Origin: Maribacter aquivivus
GTDB taxonomy: Bacteria > Bacteroidota > Bacteroidia > Flavobacteriales > Flavobacteriaceae
Length of the DNA: 64,000 nucleotides
Direction: 5' to 3'
NCBI RefSeq assembly: GCF_900142175.1
Contig: NZ_FQZX01000003.1
Location: forward strand, 1-64,000
Shown here: positions 42,570-51,673 of the stretch, piece after piece
Position numbering within the stretch: position 1 is the stretch's first letter
How the letters are laid out: each line of letters starts with the position of its first letter
Position numbers and translations under genes: made by a program
The notes under the pieces: generated by a model
Databases searched by the model: none
What the model saw: only the letters and a program-made list of their open reading frames with translations
Told to the model about the DNA's origin: nothing

Positions 42570-43042
42570 TGCAGAAGAAATTATCACATATAGATGAATC
42601 TGGGAATGCTACCATGGTAGATGTTTCTCAAAAAATAGCTTCGGTAAGAACAGCAATTGCTAGTGGAACTATAAAATTTCCATCAGAGGTTTTCAAATCT
42701 TTATCTGATCAAGATTTTGTTGGTAAAAAAGGAAGTATTGTACAAACAGCTGTTATTGCGGGTATACAAGGTGTAAAGAAAACGGCGGAATTGATTCCGT
42801 TGTGCCATCAAATAAACTTGTCTAAAATCAATGTTGAAATTGAACCAAGTTTAGACGCTTTTCAAATTACATGTACGGTAAAATGTAATGAAAAAACAGG
42901 TGTAGAAATGGAAGCTTTAACGGGTGTTTCAATAGCTGCATTAACTATCTATGATATGTGTAAGGCTCTTTCACAAGATATAGTGATTGGTGCAATTCAA
43001 TTAGAACAAAAAACAGGAGGGAAAAATGATTTCCAACGCTAA
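42566..43042 (+). CDS. moaC: Cyclic pyranopterin monophosphate synthase MoaC
   Basis: Converts the MoaA product to cyclic pyranopterin monophosphate, 158 aa. Conserved segments: L-S-H-I-D-E-S-G at the N-terminus, K-K-T-A-E-L-I-P-L-C-H-Q-I, G-V-E-M-E-A-L-T-G-V-S and the active-site lysine region M-C-K-A. A GGAGG sequence lies just before the tandem ATGs, one of the few Shine-Dalgarno-like sites here. It overlaps moaA (ATGA) and mobA (17 bases). Confidence 0.95.
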   Translation: MMQKKLSHIDESGNATMVDVSQKIASVRTAIASGTIKFPSEVFKSLSDQDFVGKKGSIVQTAVIAGIQGVKKTAELIPLCHQINLSKINVEIEPSLDAFQITCTVKCNEKTGVEMEALTGVSIAALTIYDMCKALSQDIVIGAIQLEQKTGGKNDFQR

Positions 43043-43619
43043 GTTGTACGGATTGGTGCTTTCTGGTGGTAAAAGCACTAGAATGGGTAAAGATAAAGGT
43101 CTAATTACGTATCATAACCTGCCACAACGTGAACATTTATACCATTTGTTAAGTGAGGTTTGTAATCAAACATTTCTAAGTATCCGTAAAGATCAAGAGA
43201 GTGAGATTTCTAATTCGTTTAAAACTATTCTAGATCAAGATGAATTTCGTGGTCCTTATAACGGACTGCTATCTGCTCATAAAGCACATCCAGAAGCTGC
43301 TTGGTTAGTATTGGCGTGCGATTTGCCATTGATGGATAAAAACGCACTTAAAGAATTAATAGCTGCAAGAAACTCAGATAAGATAGCGAGTGCATTTGCT
43401 GATGCTGAAGATCCTTTACCGGAACCACTTTGTGCTATCTGGGAACCAGAAGCTTTAAAGCAATCTGTTGAATACCTAAAAGCAGGAAATGGATCTTGCC
43501 CAAGAAAATTCTTAATTAATGCAGATGTCAACTTGGTGTTTCCAAAACAAAAAGAAGTACTGCTCAATGCAAATTCAAGAGCAGAATATGAAGAAGCGCT
43601 ACTTAAAATAGTACCATGA
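43026..43619 (+). CDS. mobA: Molybdenum cofactor guanylyltransferase-like NTP transferase
   Basis: MobA/MobA-like nucleotidyltransferase, 197 aa, predicted to attach GMP to molybdopterin. Motif L-S-G-G-K-S-T-R-M-G-K-D-K binds the nucleotide; L-A-C-D-L-P-L-M-D and the metal-binding Asp are present. CMP transfer (MocA type) cannot be excluded from sequence alone. It overlaps moaC by 17 bases and moeB by four. Confidence 0.88.
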   Translation: MISNAKLYGLVLSGGKSTRMGKDKGLITYHNLPQREHLYHLLSEVCNQTFLSIRKDQESEISNSFKTILDQDEFRGPYNGLLSAHKAHPEAAWLVLACDLPLMDKNALKELIAARNSDKIASAFADAEDPLPEPLCAIWEPEALKQSVEYLKAGNGSCPRKFLINADVNLVFPKQKEVLLNANSRAEYEEALLKIVP

Positions 43620-44689
43620 ACCAAAATCGTTACCAAAGACAAATCACCTTAGCCGGATTTGGAACCGAAGGTCAGCATAAGCTAAATAAAGCTAAAGTGC
43701 TTGTTGTTGGTGCTGGCGGACTAGGTATTCCCGTGTTAACTTATTTGAATGCCATGGGTGTTGGTACTTTAGGTATTGTTGATGCAGATGTAGTTTCGTT
43801 ATCTAACCTTCACCGTCAAGTTTTGTTTACCGAAGCTATGGTGGGTAGTCTTAAAGTTGAGGCAATAAAAAAGCAATTATCAGCTCAAAATTCAACTACA
43901 CAAATACATACGTATCAAACTTTTTTAACGGTCGCTAACGCACTTGATATTATTGAAAATTATGATGTAGTTGTTGATGCTACTGATAATTTTCCCACTA
44001 GATATTTAATTAATGATGCCTGTGTAATTGCAAATAAACCTTTCGTTTATGGTGCATTACACGCTTTTGAGGGTCAGGTGAGTGTTTTTAATTATAAAGG
44101 TGGACCAACATATCGGTGTTTGTTCCCGTCCATGCCAGCGGCAGATGCGGTGCCTAATTGTAATGAAAATGGCGTATTAGGTATTTTGCCTGGTATTATT
44201 GGTAATCTACAAGCTTTAGAAGTAGTAAAGATTATTGCAGAAATAGGAGAGGTGCTGTCGGGAGTTCTATTGCTGTTTGATACGCTTACTCAACGAACAC
44301 AACAAATGAAGTTCAAGTTGCAACCAGGTAACAATGATATTAAAACACTCGCAACCAGCTACGAGTTTAACTGTGAGCTTCCTTTGAAATCAGTAGAGGC
44401 TGTGGAGTTTAATGCTATTCTGATTGAACAGGCTGTTGAGCTAATTGATGTGCGCACAGTAAAAGAATTTCAAAGACAACATTTAAAAGAAGCCAAACAT
44501 ATTCCTTTAAGTGAATTAATCAATAGAGTATCTGAGGTTGATCTTGAGAATACAGTTTATGTTATTTGTCAGTCTGGTGTACGAAGTAAAAAGGCAATTA
44601 TCAAGATGCAAGAATTATTCCCAGGTAAAGACTTTGTCAATGTTAGCGGAGGTATGAACCAGATGAAAAATTATGTTGATACCTATTGA
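43616..44689 (+). CDS. moeB: MoeB/ThiF-type adenylyltransferase fused to rhodanese domain
   Basis: E1-like enzyme that adenylates MoaD, 357 aa. ThiF fold: V-G-A-G-G-L-G (ATP loop, 32-38), D-x-D at 56-58, N-L-H-R-Q-V-L-F and A-T-D-N-F-P-T-R. A C-terminal rhodanese domain (about 262-357) carries the catalytic C319-Q-S-G-V-R-S, so it can load sulfur itself, as in MOCS3-type proteins. The usual zinc Cys pairs are incomplete: T165-Y-R-C168 has only the second Cys of the first pair, and no second C-x2-C is seen. Overlaps mobA (4 bases) and the exporter gene (17 bases). Confidence 0.9.
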   Translation: MNQNRYQRQITLAGFGTEGQHKLNKAKVLVVGAGGLGIPVLTYLNAMGVGTLGIVDADVVSLSNLHRQVLFTEAMVGSLKVEAIKKQLSAQNSTTQIHTYQTFLTVANALDIIENYDVVVDATDNFPTRYLINDACVIANKPFVYGALHAFEGQVSVFNYKGGPTYRCLFPSMPAADAVPNCNENGVLGILPGIIGNLQALEVVKIIAEIGEVLSGVLLLFDTLTQRTQQMKFKLQPGNNDIKTLATSYEFNCELPLKSVEAVEFNAILIEQAVELIDVRTVKEFQRQHLKEAKHIPLSELINRVSEVDLENTVYVICQSGVRSKKAIIKMQELFPGKDFVNVSGGMNQMKNYVDTY

Positions 44690-45449
44690 GCAATTGGTGT
44701 TTTTATGCATTGGTTTTTTTATCATTGCCACCTTGTATTCTTCTGTAGGTTTTGGTGGTGGCTCTAGCTATTTGGCTTTATTGACACTTGTTTTAACTAG
44801 TTTTTTTGCCATCCGGTCTATTGCATTGGTTTGTAATTTGGTGGTAGTTTCAGGTAGTACGTATCTCTATTTTAAAAATGGTCATGCAAAACTAAAAGAT
44901 TTTCTTCCCTTTGTTTTGGCGAGTATTCCGTTAGCATACATAGGCGCAACATTCCGATTAAAAGAAAGCGTTTTTTTTATAATTTTAGGATGCTCACTTA
45001 TTCTTTCCGCATTGTTTTTGGCTGTTCAGACGGTTGAAATTGATAAATCAAAAAAAGAAGTGGAAGATTACCCTAACTATTTAAGTTATGTGTTAGGGGT
45101 GGGAATCGGATTCTTATCAGGATTAGTAGGCATCGGTGGAGGTATATTTTTAGCTCCCGTTCTAAATCATTTACGATGGAATAAAGCTATAAAAATAGCT
45201 GCTCTTGCCAGTTTCTTTATTTTGGTTAATTCGGTTTCCGGATTATTTGGATTGATCACAAGCGATTCATTGTCATTACCATTGCGAGAAACTATTTGCT
45301 TGGTTATAGCTGTTCTTCTTGGCGGACAGTTAGGTATTCGCATCAGTCTTAAAAAACTATCGGCAAATGGTATTAAAAGGGTAACTGCTTTATTGGTATT
45401 TGTAGTAGGTATTCGAGTCTTATTGGTGAATGGACTCGAATTGTTTTAG
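44673..45449 (+). CDS. TauE/SafE family sulfite exporter-like protein
   Basis: Integral membrane protein of the TauE/SafE (DUF81) family, 258 aa, with eight membrane segments in two inverted halves. Half-repeat motifs: S-S-V-G-F-G-G-G-S near the N-terminus and S-G-L-V-G-I-G-G-G-I-F-L-A-P after the central loop. Members export sulfite, sulfoacetate or related organosulfonates. It overlaps moeB by 17 bases, so it is locked into the Moco operon, and precedes moeA by 65 bases. The exact substrate is unknown. Confidence 0.88.
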   Translation: MLIPIEQLVFLCIGFFIIATLYSSVGFGGGSSYLALLTLVLTSFFAIRSIALVCNLVVVSGSTYLYFKNGHAKLKDFLPFVLASIPLAYIGATFRLKESVFFIILGCSLILSALFLAVQTVEIDKSKKEVEDYPNYLSYVLGVGIGFLSGLVGIGGGIFLAPVLNHLRWNKAIKIAALASFFILVNSVSGLFGLITSDSLSLPLRETICLVIAVLLGGQLGIRISLKKLSANGIKRVTALLVFVVGIRVLLVNGLELF

Positions 45450-45514
45450 AAGATTTAATTAATTGGCTTCAATTCTTCAAGGGTATAATTTATAATAGTT
45501 TTACCTTTAATTCC

Positions 45515-46708
45515 ATGATTACATTTAAAGAAGCATACCAAAAAGTGTTAGCCCATCCTCTAGATTTAGGTACAGAGATCGTTTCACTTATGGATAGCTT
45601 AAATAGAATATTGGCAGAAGATATTTACGCCGATCGAGATTTTCCTCCTTTTGATCGCGCTACCAAAGATGGTATAGCCGTTCAGTTTTCAGATTTTGCA
45701 AATAATGGACACTCTTTTAAAATTGAAGGACTTGCTGCTGCTGGCGTAGTACAACAAGTTTTGAATGATAAAAACAACTGTCTGGAAGTAATGACCGGTG
45801 CAGTTGTGCCAGAACATTGCGATACCGTTGTGATGTATGAACACATCACTATTGATGAAGGTAAAGTTACTATCAATGAGAAAGTGACTAAAGGTCAGAA
45901 TATTCATTACCAAGGTAGCGATGAAAAAGCAGATGCGCTTCTTTTATCCAAAGGGAAAAAAATTACTCCTGCAGAAATCGGAGTAATGGCTACTGTTGGT
46001 AAAGCAACAGTAAAGGTTATGGGTAATCCTAAAGTTTGTACCATAGCTACGGGGAATGAATTGGTTGCCGTTAATGAAACTCCTAAACCACACCAAATAC
46101 GAAAATCGAATATGCTGACTATTAAAGCGGCATTATTGAATTCTAAAATTGAAGCCAGTTCTCTTCATTTGTTAGATGATAAAAAAGAAATTGAGCGAGA
46201 ACTAGAAAGAGCTTTAATTGAAAATGATGTGCTATTATTGAGTGGGGGAGTGTCTAAAGGGAAGTTCGATTTTATTCCTGAGGTAATGGAATTTTTGGGA
46301 GTCCATAAGGTGTTTCATAGAGTGTTACAAAGACCAGGAAAGCCATTTTGGTTCGGTATTCACCCAAAACTGAATACGGTTATTTTTTCTTTTCCAGGAA
46401 ATCCGGTTTCTACATTTGCTAATTATCACCTCTATTTTTTACCATGGCTACAGACCTCTTGGGGACTTCCATTAGATAATTCGTATATTAAGCTAAGTGC
46501 AGCAATTAAAATAACACAGCCGCTAACCAGATTTATTCAGGTTAGTACGGAAGTAAAAGATGGAATATTTTGGGCTACGCCCGTTGTTGAAAATGGTTCG
46601 GGAGATTTAACTAGTTTGGCAAAGGCTGACGGGTTTATTAATTTAGAACCAAGAACTGAAGAATATGAAGTAGGGGAGGTAGTACCTTTTGTAAAGACCA
46701 GATGGTAA
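45515..46708 (+). CDS. moeA: Molybdopterin molybdenumtransferase MoeA
   Basis: Inserts molybdate into adenylated molybdopterin, 397 aa. Motifs: R-D-F-P-P-F-D-R-A-T-K-D-G-I-A (domain I), M-T-G-A-V-V-P-E, L-L-S-G-G-V-S-K-G-K-F-D (MPT-binding domain III) and P-G-N-P-V-S-T-F. It is the last Moco gene here. No mog/moaB gene (the adenylating partner) is in the window, so that step must be encoded elsewhere. Confidence 0.95.
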   Translation: MITFKEAYQKVLAHPLDLGTEIVSLMDSLNRILAEDIYADRDFPPFDRATKDGIAVQFSDFANNGHSFKIEGLAAAGVVQQVLNDKNNCLEVMTGAVVPEHCDTVVMYEHITIDEGKVTINEKVTKGQNIHYQGSDEKADALLLSKGKKITPAEIGVMATVGKATVKVMGNPKVCTIATGNELVAVNETPKPHQIRKSNMLTIKAALLNSKIEASSLHLLDDKKEIERELERALIENDVLLLSGGVSKGKFDFIPEVMEFLGVHKVFHRVLQRPGKPFWFGIHPKLNTVIFSFPGNPVSTFANYHLYFLPWLQTSWGLPLDNSYIKLSAAIKITQPLTRFIQVSTEVKDGIFWATPVVENGSGDLTSLAKADGFINLEPRTEEYEVGEVVPFVKTRW

Positions 46709-46726
46709 CCAATTAAAATTTTATAT

Positions 46727-47134
46727 ATGAATCCTGTTGTAAAGAATATTTTGGCGGTCGTAGCCGGAATTGTTGTTGGTAGCATAGTTAATATGGGAAT
46801 TATTATGATCAGTGGTTCTATTATTCCGCCACCAGAAGGTGCAGATATTACAACTATGGAAGGGTTAAAGGCTTCTATACATTTTTTTGAACCCAAACAT
46901 TTTATTTTTCCTTTTCTTGCTCATGCCTTAGGTACTTTGGTGGGTGCGGTTATAGCAACAAAAATTGCAGCAACGAGAAAACTATTGATGGCACTGCTTG
47001 TAGGTTTATTTTTCTTAATTGGTGGTACTGCAAATATTGCAATGCTTGGCGGACCAATGTGGTTTACTGCCTTAGATATTATAGTAGCTTATATGCCTAT
47101 GGGATATTTAGGATATAAGCTTGCTAAAAAATAA
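46727..47134 (+). CDS. Conserved small integral membrane protein
   Basis: A 135-residue protein with four hydrophobic helices (about 5-27, 60-80, 84-105, 115-132) and the P-P-P-E-G-A-D linker. It resembles a family common in Bacteroidota without assigned function. It sits 18 bases behind moeA, followed by a strong terminator, and may be carried at the end of the Moco transcript. Confidence 0.65.
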   Translation: MNPVVKNILAVVAGIVVGSIVNMGIIMISGSIIPPPEGADITTMEGLKASIHFFEPKHFIFPFLAHALGTLVGAVIATKIAATRKLLMALLVGLFFLIGGTANIAMLGGPMWFTALDIIVAYMPMGYLGYKLAKK

Positions 47135-47154
47135 ATGCTAACTTATTAAAAATA

Positions 47155-47190
47155 AAAAGAGGCTGTCTACAATTGTAGACAGCCTCTTTT
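47155..47190. terminator. Bidirectional terminator between Moco cluster and amidohydrolase operon
   Basis: Near-perfect palindrome AAAAGAGGCTGTCTAC / GTAGACAGCCTCTTTT around a four-base AATT centre, with A/T runs on both sides; it serves both converging operons. Confidence 0.92.
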
Positions 47191-47213
47191 GTTATATTAA
47201 TTTGTGAAGTTTA

Positions 47214-48506
47214 CTATTTTCCTTCGTACTTGCCCATATAGCGTTTCCAAAGTTCGGTTTGGTGTGTTTCTAAAGAAACTGTTCTACCGTCTATAAACAC
47301 ATGTGTTAATTGATTACCTGCCATATCTAACGCATCACCTTCAGAAATAAATAATGTAGCACTTTTTCCATTTTCTAAAGTACCGTACATATCATCAATT
47401 CCTAAGATTTTTGCAGTGTTCCCAGTTAATAACTGTACTGCAGTTTCTTTATCCAAACCTTGCTGAGCTGCTTGACCAGCATAGAATGGTAAATTTCTAG
47501 TTTGAAAATTTTCTGCATCTGAATTTTGTATCCCAACTAATAAGCCTGCGTCTACCAATAATTTTGGTAATTTATAAGGTAGGTCATAGTCATCATCATC
47601 AAAAACAGGTAAATTATGTGTATACTGTACTAAAACAGGGATGTTGTTACTCTTTAAAAATTCTGGGATTTTATATGCATGGTAACCACCTATTAATACA
47701 ACTTCTTTAGCACCATAACTTTTTAAAGTATTAATAGCATCAATAATTTGTTTTTCATCATCTGCATGTACATATAATTTTTGACTACCATCAAATACAC
47801 CTTGCATTGCTGCATATGCAGGGTTTACCTCTTTAGGAGTAGATTTGCCGTATGCTGACGCATTTTTAAAGAATGAAGTTACTTCTTCAATTTGCTTGCT
47901 GTAATCTTTATTTGGTTGATATCCTGGGTCTTCACCAGCCCACCAGCGACCTTGCTTAAAAGTAGTTGGCCAGTTTAAATGAACACCATCATCAACTTTA
48001 ATAGCTGCATCTTCCCAGTTCCAAGCATCAAACTGTACAATGCTTGATGTACCTGAAATACGACCACCGGTAGGAGCGATTTGAGCGATTAAAACTCCAT
48101 TAGGGCGCATACTTTCTACTACTTTAGATTCCGCGTTATAAGCGATTAAACTTCTTACATGCGGAATAAAATCACCTATTTCATCTTCATCATTTGATGC
48201 TCTTACAGCATCGATTTCTACCAATCCTAAGGTTTTAGCGGGAGCAATAAAACCTGGGTAAACATGCTTTCCTGTTGCATCTATTACTTTCCCTTTTCTG
48301 GCAATTCTCATTTTAGAATCGCCTACGAAAGTGATTTTTCCGTCTTCGAACATAATCAAAGAACTTTGAATTACTTCTCCGTTACCCAAGTGGGCAGTGG
48401 CACCTTCAATGGTAATGGCATCGGTTTGTTTAGCGCCGGGCGTTTGCTGTGCCATAGATGGTATGACCAGACCTATAGCTATGATTAACGTTATAAATTT
48501 TTTCAT
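47214..48506 (-). CDS. Amidohydrolase-family protein lacking the HxH metal motif
   Basis: Exported 430-residue protein (signal peptide to S-M-A-Q). Sequence around G-K-V-I-D-A-T-G-K-H-V-Y-P-G-F-I and the C-terminal N-T-A-K-I-L-G-I and G-T-L-E-N-G-K-S-A-T-L are typical of the metal-dependent amidohydrolase superfamily, but where D-x-H-x-H should follow P-G-F-I the sequence reads A-P-A-K-T (88-92). Two of the metal ligands are therefore absent, so it is probably not catalytic by the standard mechanism. It is 38 bases behind a larger amidohydrolase gene and likely forms an operon, possibly a complex, with it. Confidence 0.85.
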   Translation of the reverse strand: MKKFITLIIAIGLVIPSMAQQTPGAKQTDAITIEGATAHLGNGEVIQSSLIMFEDGKITFVGDSKMRIARKGKVIDATGKHVYPGFIAPAKTLGLVEIDAVRASNDEDEIGDFIPHVRSLIAYNAESKVVESMRPNGVLIAQIAPTGGRISGTSSIVQFDAWNWEDAAIKVDDGVHLNWPTTFKQGRWWAGEDPGYQPNKDYSKQIEEVTSFFKNASAYGKSTPKEVNPAYAAMQGVFDGSQKLYVHADDEKQIIDAINTLKSYGAKEVVLIGGYHAYKIPEFLKSNNIPVLVQYTHNLPVFDDDDYDLPYKLPKLLVDAGLLVGIQNSDAENFQTRNLPFYAGQAAQQGLDKETAVQLLTGNTAKILGIDDMYGTLENGKSATLFISEGDALDMAGNQLTHVFIDGRTVSLETHQTELWKRYMGKYEGK

Positions 48507-48544
48507 TTGTATTGTTTTATATTTTTGAACTATAGCTTATTGAA

Positions 48545-51499
48545 TTAAAGGCTTTCACAAGTGAAATCTCGTTTTATACTTTGTTTTGGACCTTGTGTCT
48601 TCTTACCGCCACTTTTTTCTTTAAGCATCATCGTAACCAATTCGTTTCTTTCCTTCTTAATAGTTTCGCGGTTCTTCTTATCTGTTTCTAAATCGAAATA
48701 AGTAACACCTTCAATCATGGTCTTTTCAGCTTTGGAGTATATAGAAAGAGGATTGCCAGACCATAAAACTAAATCGGCATCTTTACCTTCTTTAATACTA
48801 CCCACACGATTATCTAAGTGTAAAAGTTTTGCAGGGTTAATAGTTACCATCTTCCAAGCTTCCAATTCTGTCATTCCACCATACTTGATAGTTTTTGCAG
48901 CTTCTTGGTTTAATCTTCTGATCATTTCACGATCATCACTATTAATTGCCGTAACAACACCTTGCTTTTGCATTATTGCTGCATTGTATGGTATGGCATC
49001 GTTTACTTCAAATTTATATGCCCACCAGTCACTGAAGGTACCAGCACCAGCACCATGCTCTACCATCTTATCGGCTACTTTATAACCTTCTAAGATGTGA
49101 GTGAACGTATTAATTCTGAACCCGAAATGTTCTGCAACTTTCATCATCATATTGATTTCGCTCTGTACATAAGAGTGACAAGAAATAAAGCGCTCTCCAT
49201 TTATGATTTCTGCCAAAACTTCCATTTCTTCATCATAACGGTAAGGCTCACCGTTTTTCTTTTTAGTGTCATATTCCTTAGCTCTTTGGAAATAGTTCAT
49301 GTACATCTGTTCAACACCCATACGTGTTTGCGGAAAACGTGAGAAGCTGCCCCAGTTACTTTGTTTTACATTTTCGCCAAGGGCGAATTTTATAAACTTT
49401 GGAGAGTTTTCATAAATTAATCCGTCTGCTTCCTCACCCCATTTTAATTTTAATATGGCAGATCTACCACCTATTGGGTTTGCAGAACCATGTAATAATT
49501 GTAACGATGTAACACCACCTGCAAGAGACCTGTAAATACCCATGTGTTCTGGGTCAACAACATCTTCCATTTTTACTTCTGCAGAGCTATTTTGACCAGC
49601 TTCGTTTACGGCTAAAGCTGCAATGTGACTATGTTCGTCAATAATACCCGCTGTTAAGTGTTTGCCTGTAGCATCAATTACTGTTGCACCACCAGCACTT
49701 AAGTCTTTTCCTATTTTAACAATCTTTCCGTTTTTAACAAGAACATCGGTATTTTCTAAAACACCTGCATCTTCACTTGTCCATACCGTAGCATTTTTGA
49801 ACAATGTATTTTGTGCTTTTGGCTTAGATGCAAATCCGTATCCTACATTAGGGAAGGTCACTGGCATCACTTTAATCGCCTCGGCAGTTTTGCCTTTTTC
49901 TGCTTCTTTTTCTGTGAACGATTTGGATTTGGTTGCCGTGAATTGAGATTCAGTACCATCTGGCAATACCAAACGACCAGTTAAGTTGTCTGATGTTTTG
50001 GTTACAGCACCTATCATTCTAAAGGTTTTTTCACCTTTATCTGTAGCAAATGACATTGTTACCCAATTGTCATCATAAGTAATTTTAGAAGTTAATTTTG
50101 TAGTGTCTTGTTTTACTTCGATTTTAGGTTTAGAAATTTCACCTGTTATGGAAACATCATATGATTTTCCTTGCACGGTTAAATTGTAATCTCCTCGAAT
50201 GTCTTTTGAATCCATTGCATTTACAACACTTTTTGTACCCTGAACCCAGTTTTCGTAAAGTGTGGTAGATTTATCAAAAACATCACCTGATGTAATTAAA
50301 AAGTTGGCTATTGCTCCTGTTTTTAAAGAACCAATTTCATTTGATTTCCCTAAAATTTGAGCAGGTACAGTAGTAAGTGCTTCTAATGCTTTAGTTGATG
50401 AAAGTCCGTATTCAATGGCTTTCATTAGTTTCTCTTTGAAATTGGCAGCAGATTTTAAATCATGTGTAGTTAGTGAAAACTGAATTCCGTTCTCTGCTAA
50501 TACCTTTGGATTAGAAGGAGCCTGATTCCAATAACGCATATCTTGTAAAGAAACATAACCAACAGCATACGGATTAGAAACATCATATGCATCTGGAAAA
50601 TTTAGCGGTAGAATGTATTTGGCATTGGTAGCTTTTATTTCTTCAATACGTTCAAACTCATTACCACCACCTAGTATGGTGTATTGAATACCATTTGCAT
50701 CTCCAATTTTATCGGCACGTAAATCATGAGATTTATCTTCAGCTTCAAAAATCTGCACTAAGCTTTTGTTTTCATTAAGTGCCTCTAAAGAAAGGTCTGT
50801 TGTGGAGGCATTGCCTTTAGCGTACCAGTCGGCATCACTATACATTTGTCTTAACAGAGCCAATGTTCCCATTAAAGAACCTGGGTAAGATTGCCCTTTG
50901 GCAATACTTCTGGTTAAAGAAAAATATTGCGCAGAACGGTCATCTAAGATTCTATTCGCATTAGTTCCGTTTCCGTTTAAAGCTATAAGAACACCAGTAC
51001 CTCTGGCAATACCATCTTGAATGTGAGAGTTAACGACACCGAAACCAGCTTCACGCAGCACTTTGGCTTCCTTGTCATCATAAGTGAATTTTTCAATTGC
51101 TTTGTTTTCTGGCATTATATGATCGTTCCAATAATACCCTTCTCTAGAAGGTTCATATTGGGCAGATCTGCCTCTACCCGGCTTTTTCTTAGCTTGTTCT
51201 ACACCAAATTTAGAGTACACATCTATAAAAGAAGGATAAATAGATTTACCGTCTAAATCTATTACAACAGCATTTTTAGGAATGCTAACTGAGCTTGAAG
51301 CACTGACAACCTTACCGTGCTGTATTAATAGTGTTCCCTTTTCAATGACTTGTGTAGGGGTTACGAAGATTTTTGCATTTGTAAAAGCCGTGTAGTTGTT
51401 ATTGTTGACTTTTACCCCAGCATTTTCTGGGAAATAATCTTGTGCAGTTAAAAATGAGCCATACCCGAGTAGGCATAGCGCAAAGAATAGTTTTTTCAT
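48545..51499 (-). CDS. Two-module amidohydrolase (degenerate N-module, intact C-module)
   Basis: Exported 984-residue protein (signal peptide to F-L-T-A-Q). The N-terminal half (about 25-440) is an amidohydrolase-like module in which the metal site is missing: P-S-F-I-D-V-Y-S-K-F replaces P-G-F-I-D-x-H-x-H (90-99). A beta domain (about 445-590) links it to a C-terminal module (about 605-960) with G-I-I-D621-E-H623-S-H625 and later ligands such as H-I-L-E-G, N-S-D-D-R and N-P-A-K. The C-terminal half should be a true zinc/metal amidohydrolase, acting in the periplasm. Substrate unknown; imidazolonepropionase-like enzymes of Bacteroidota are closest in look. Confidence 0.87.
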   Translation of the reverse strand: MKKLFFALCLLGYGSFLTAQDYFPENAGVKVNNNNYTAFTNAKIFVTPTQVIEKGTLLIQHGKVVSASSSVSIPKNAVVIDLDGKSIYPSFIDVYSKFGVEQAKKKPGRGRSAQYEPSREGYYWNDHIMPENKAIEKFTYDDKEAKVLREAGFGVVNSHIQDGIARGTGVLIALNGNGTNANRILDDRSAQYFSLTRSIAKGQSYPGSLMGTLALLRQMYSDADWYAKGNASTTDLSLEALNENKSLVQIFEAEDKSHDLRADKIGDANGIQYTILGGGNEFERIEEIKATNAKYILPLNFPDAYDVSNPYAVGYVSLQDMRYWNQAPSNPKVLAENGIQFSLTTHDLKSAANFKEKLMKAIEYGLSSTKALEALTTVPAQILGKSNEIGSLKTGAIANFLITSGDVFDKSTTLYENWVQGTKSVVNAMDSKDIRGDYNLTVQGKSYDVSITGEISKPKIEVKQDTTKLTSKITYDDNWVTMSFATDKGEKTFRMIGAVTKTSDNLTGRLVLPDGTESQFTATKSKSFTEKEAEKGKTAEAIKVMPVTFPNVGYGFASKPKAQNTLFKNATVWTSEDAGVLENTDVLVKNGKIVKIGKDLSAGGATVIDATGKHLTAGIIDEHSHIAALAVNEAGQNSSAEVKMEDVVDPEHMGIYRSLAGGVTSLQLLHGSANPIGGRSAILKLKWGEEADGLIYENSPKFIKFALGENVKQSNWGSFSRFPQTRMGVEQMYMNYFQRAKEYDTKKKNGEPYRYDEEMEVLAEIINGERFISCHSYVQSEINMMMKVAEHFGFRINTFTHILEGYKVADKMVEHGAGAGTFSDWWAYKFEVNDAIPYNAAIMQKQGVVTAINSDDREMIRRLNQEAAKTIKYGGMTELEAWKMVTINPAKLLHLDNRVGSIKEGKDADLVLWSGNPLSIYSKAEKTMIEGVTYFDLETDKKNRETIKKERNELVTMMLKEKSGGKKTQGPKQSIKRDFTCESL

Positions 51500-51673
51500 T
51501 ACGTTTGGTTTGAATTAGTGTTTTAAAAATACTCGGATTCTAGAGTAAATACGGTCTCTTTCACTTTTGTTTAACAGTTGAGTGCATCGTAATTACGAAT
51601 AGTTAGTTTTTTCTTAATTTATTATAAAAAGGGTGGTTAAAATGCCTTTAGATTGATAAGTTCTTAACCTATT
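51500..51673. other. Intergenic region between amidohydrolase and DUF3810 genes
   Basis: About 175 bases, AT-rich. A short palindrome CGTAATTACG lies near 51588-51597. No gene and no exact TAnnTTTG box in a useful place are seen. Confidence 0.5.
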
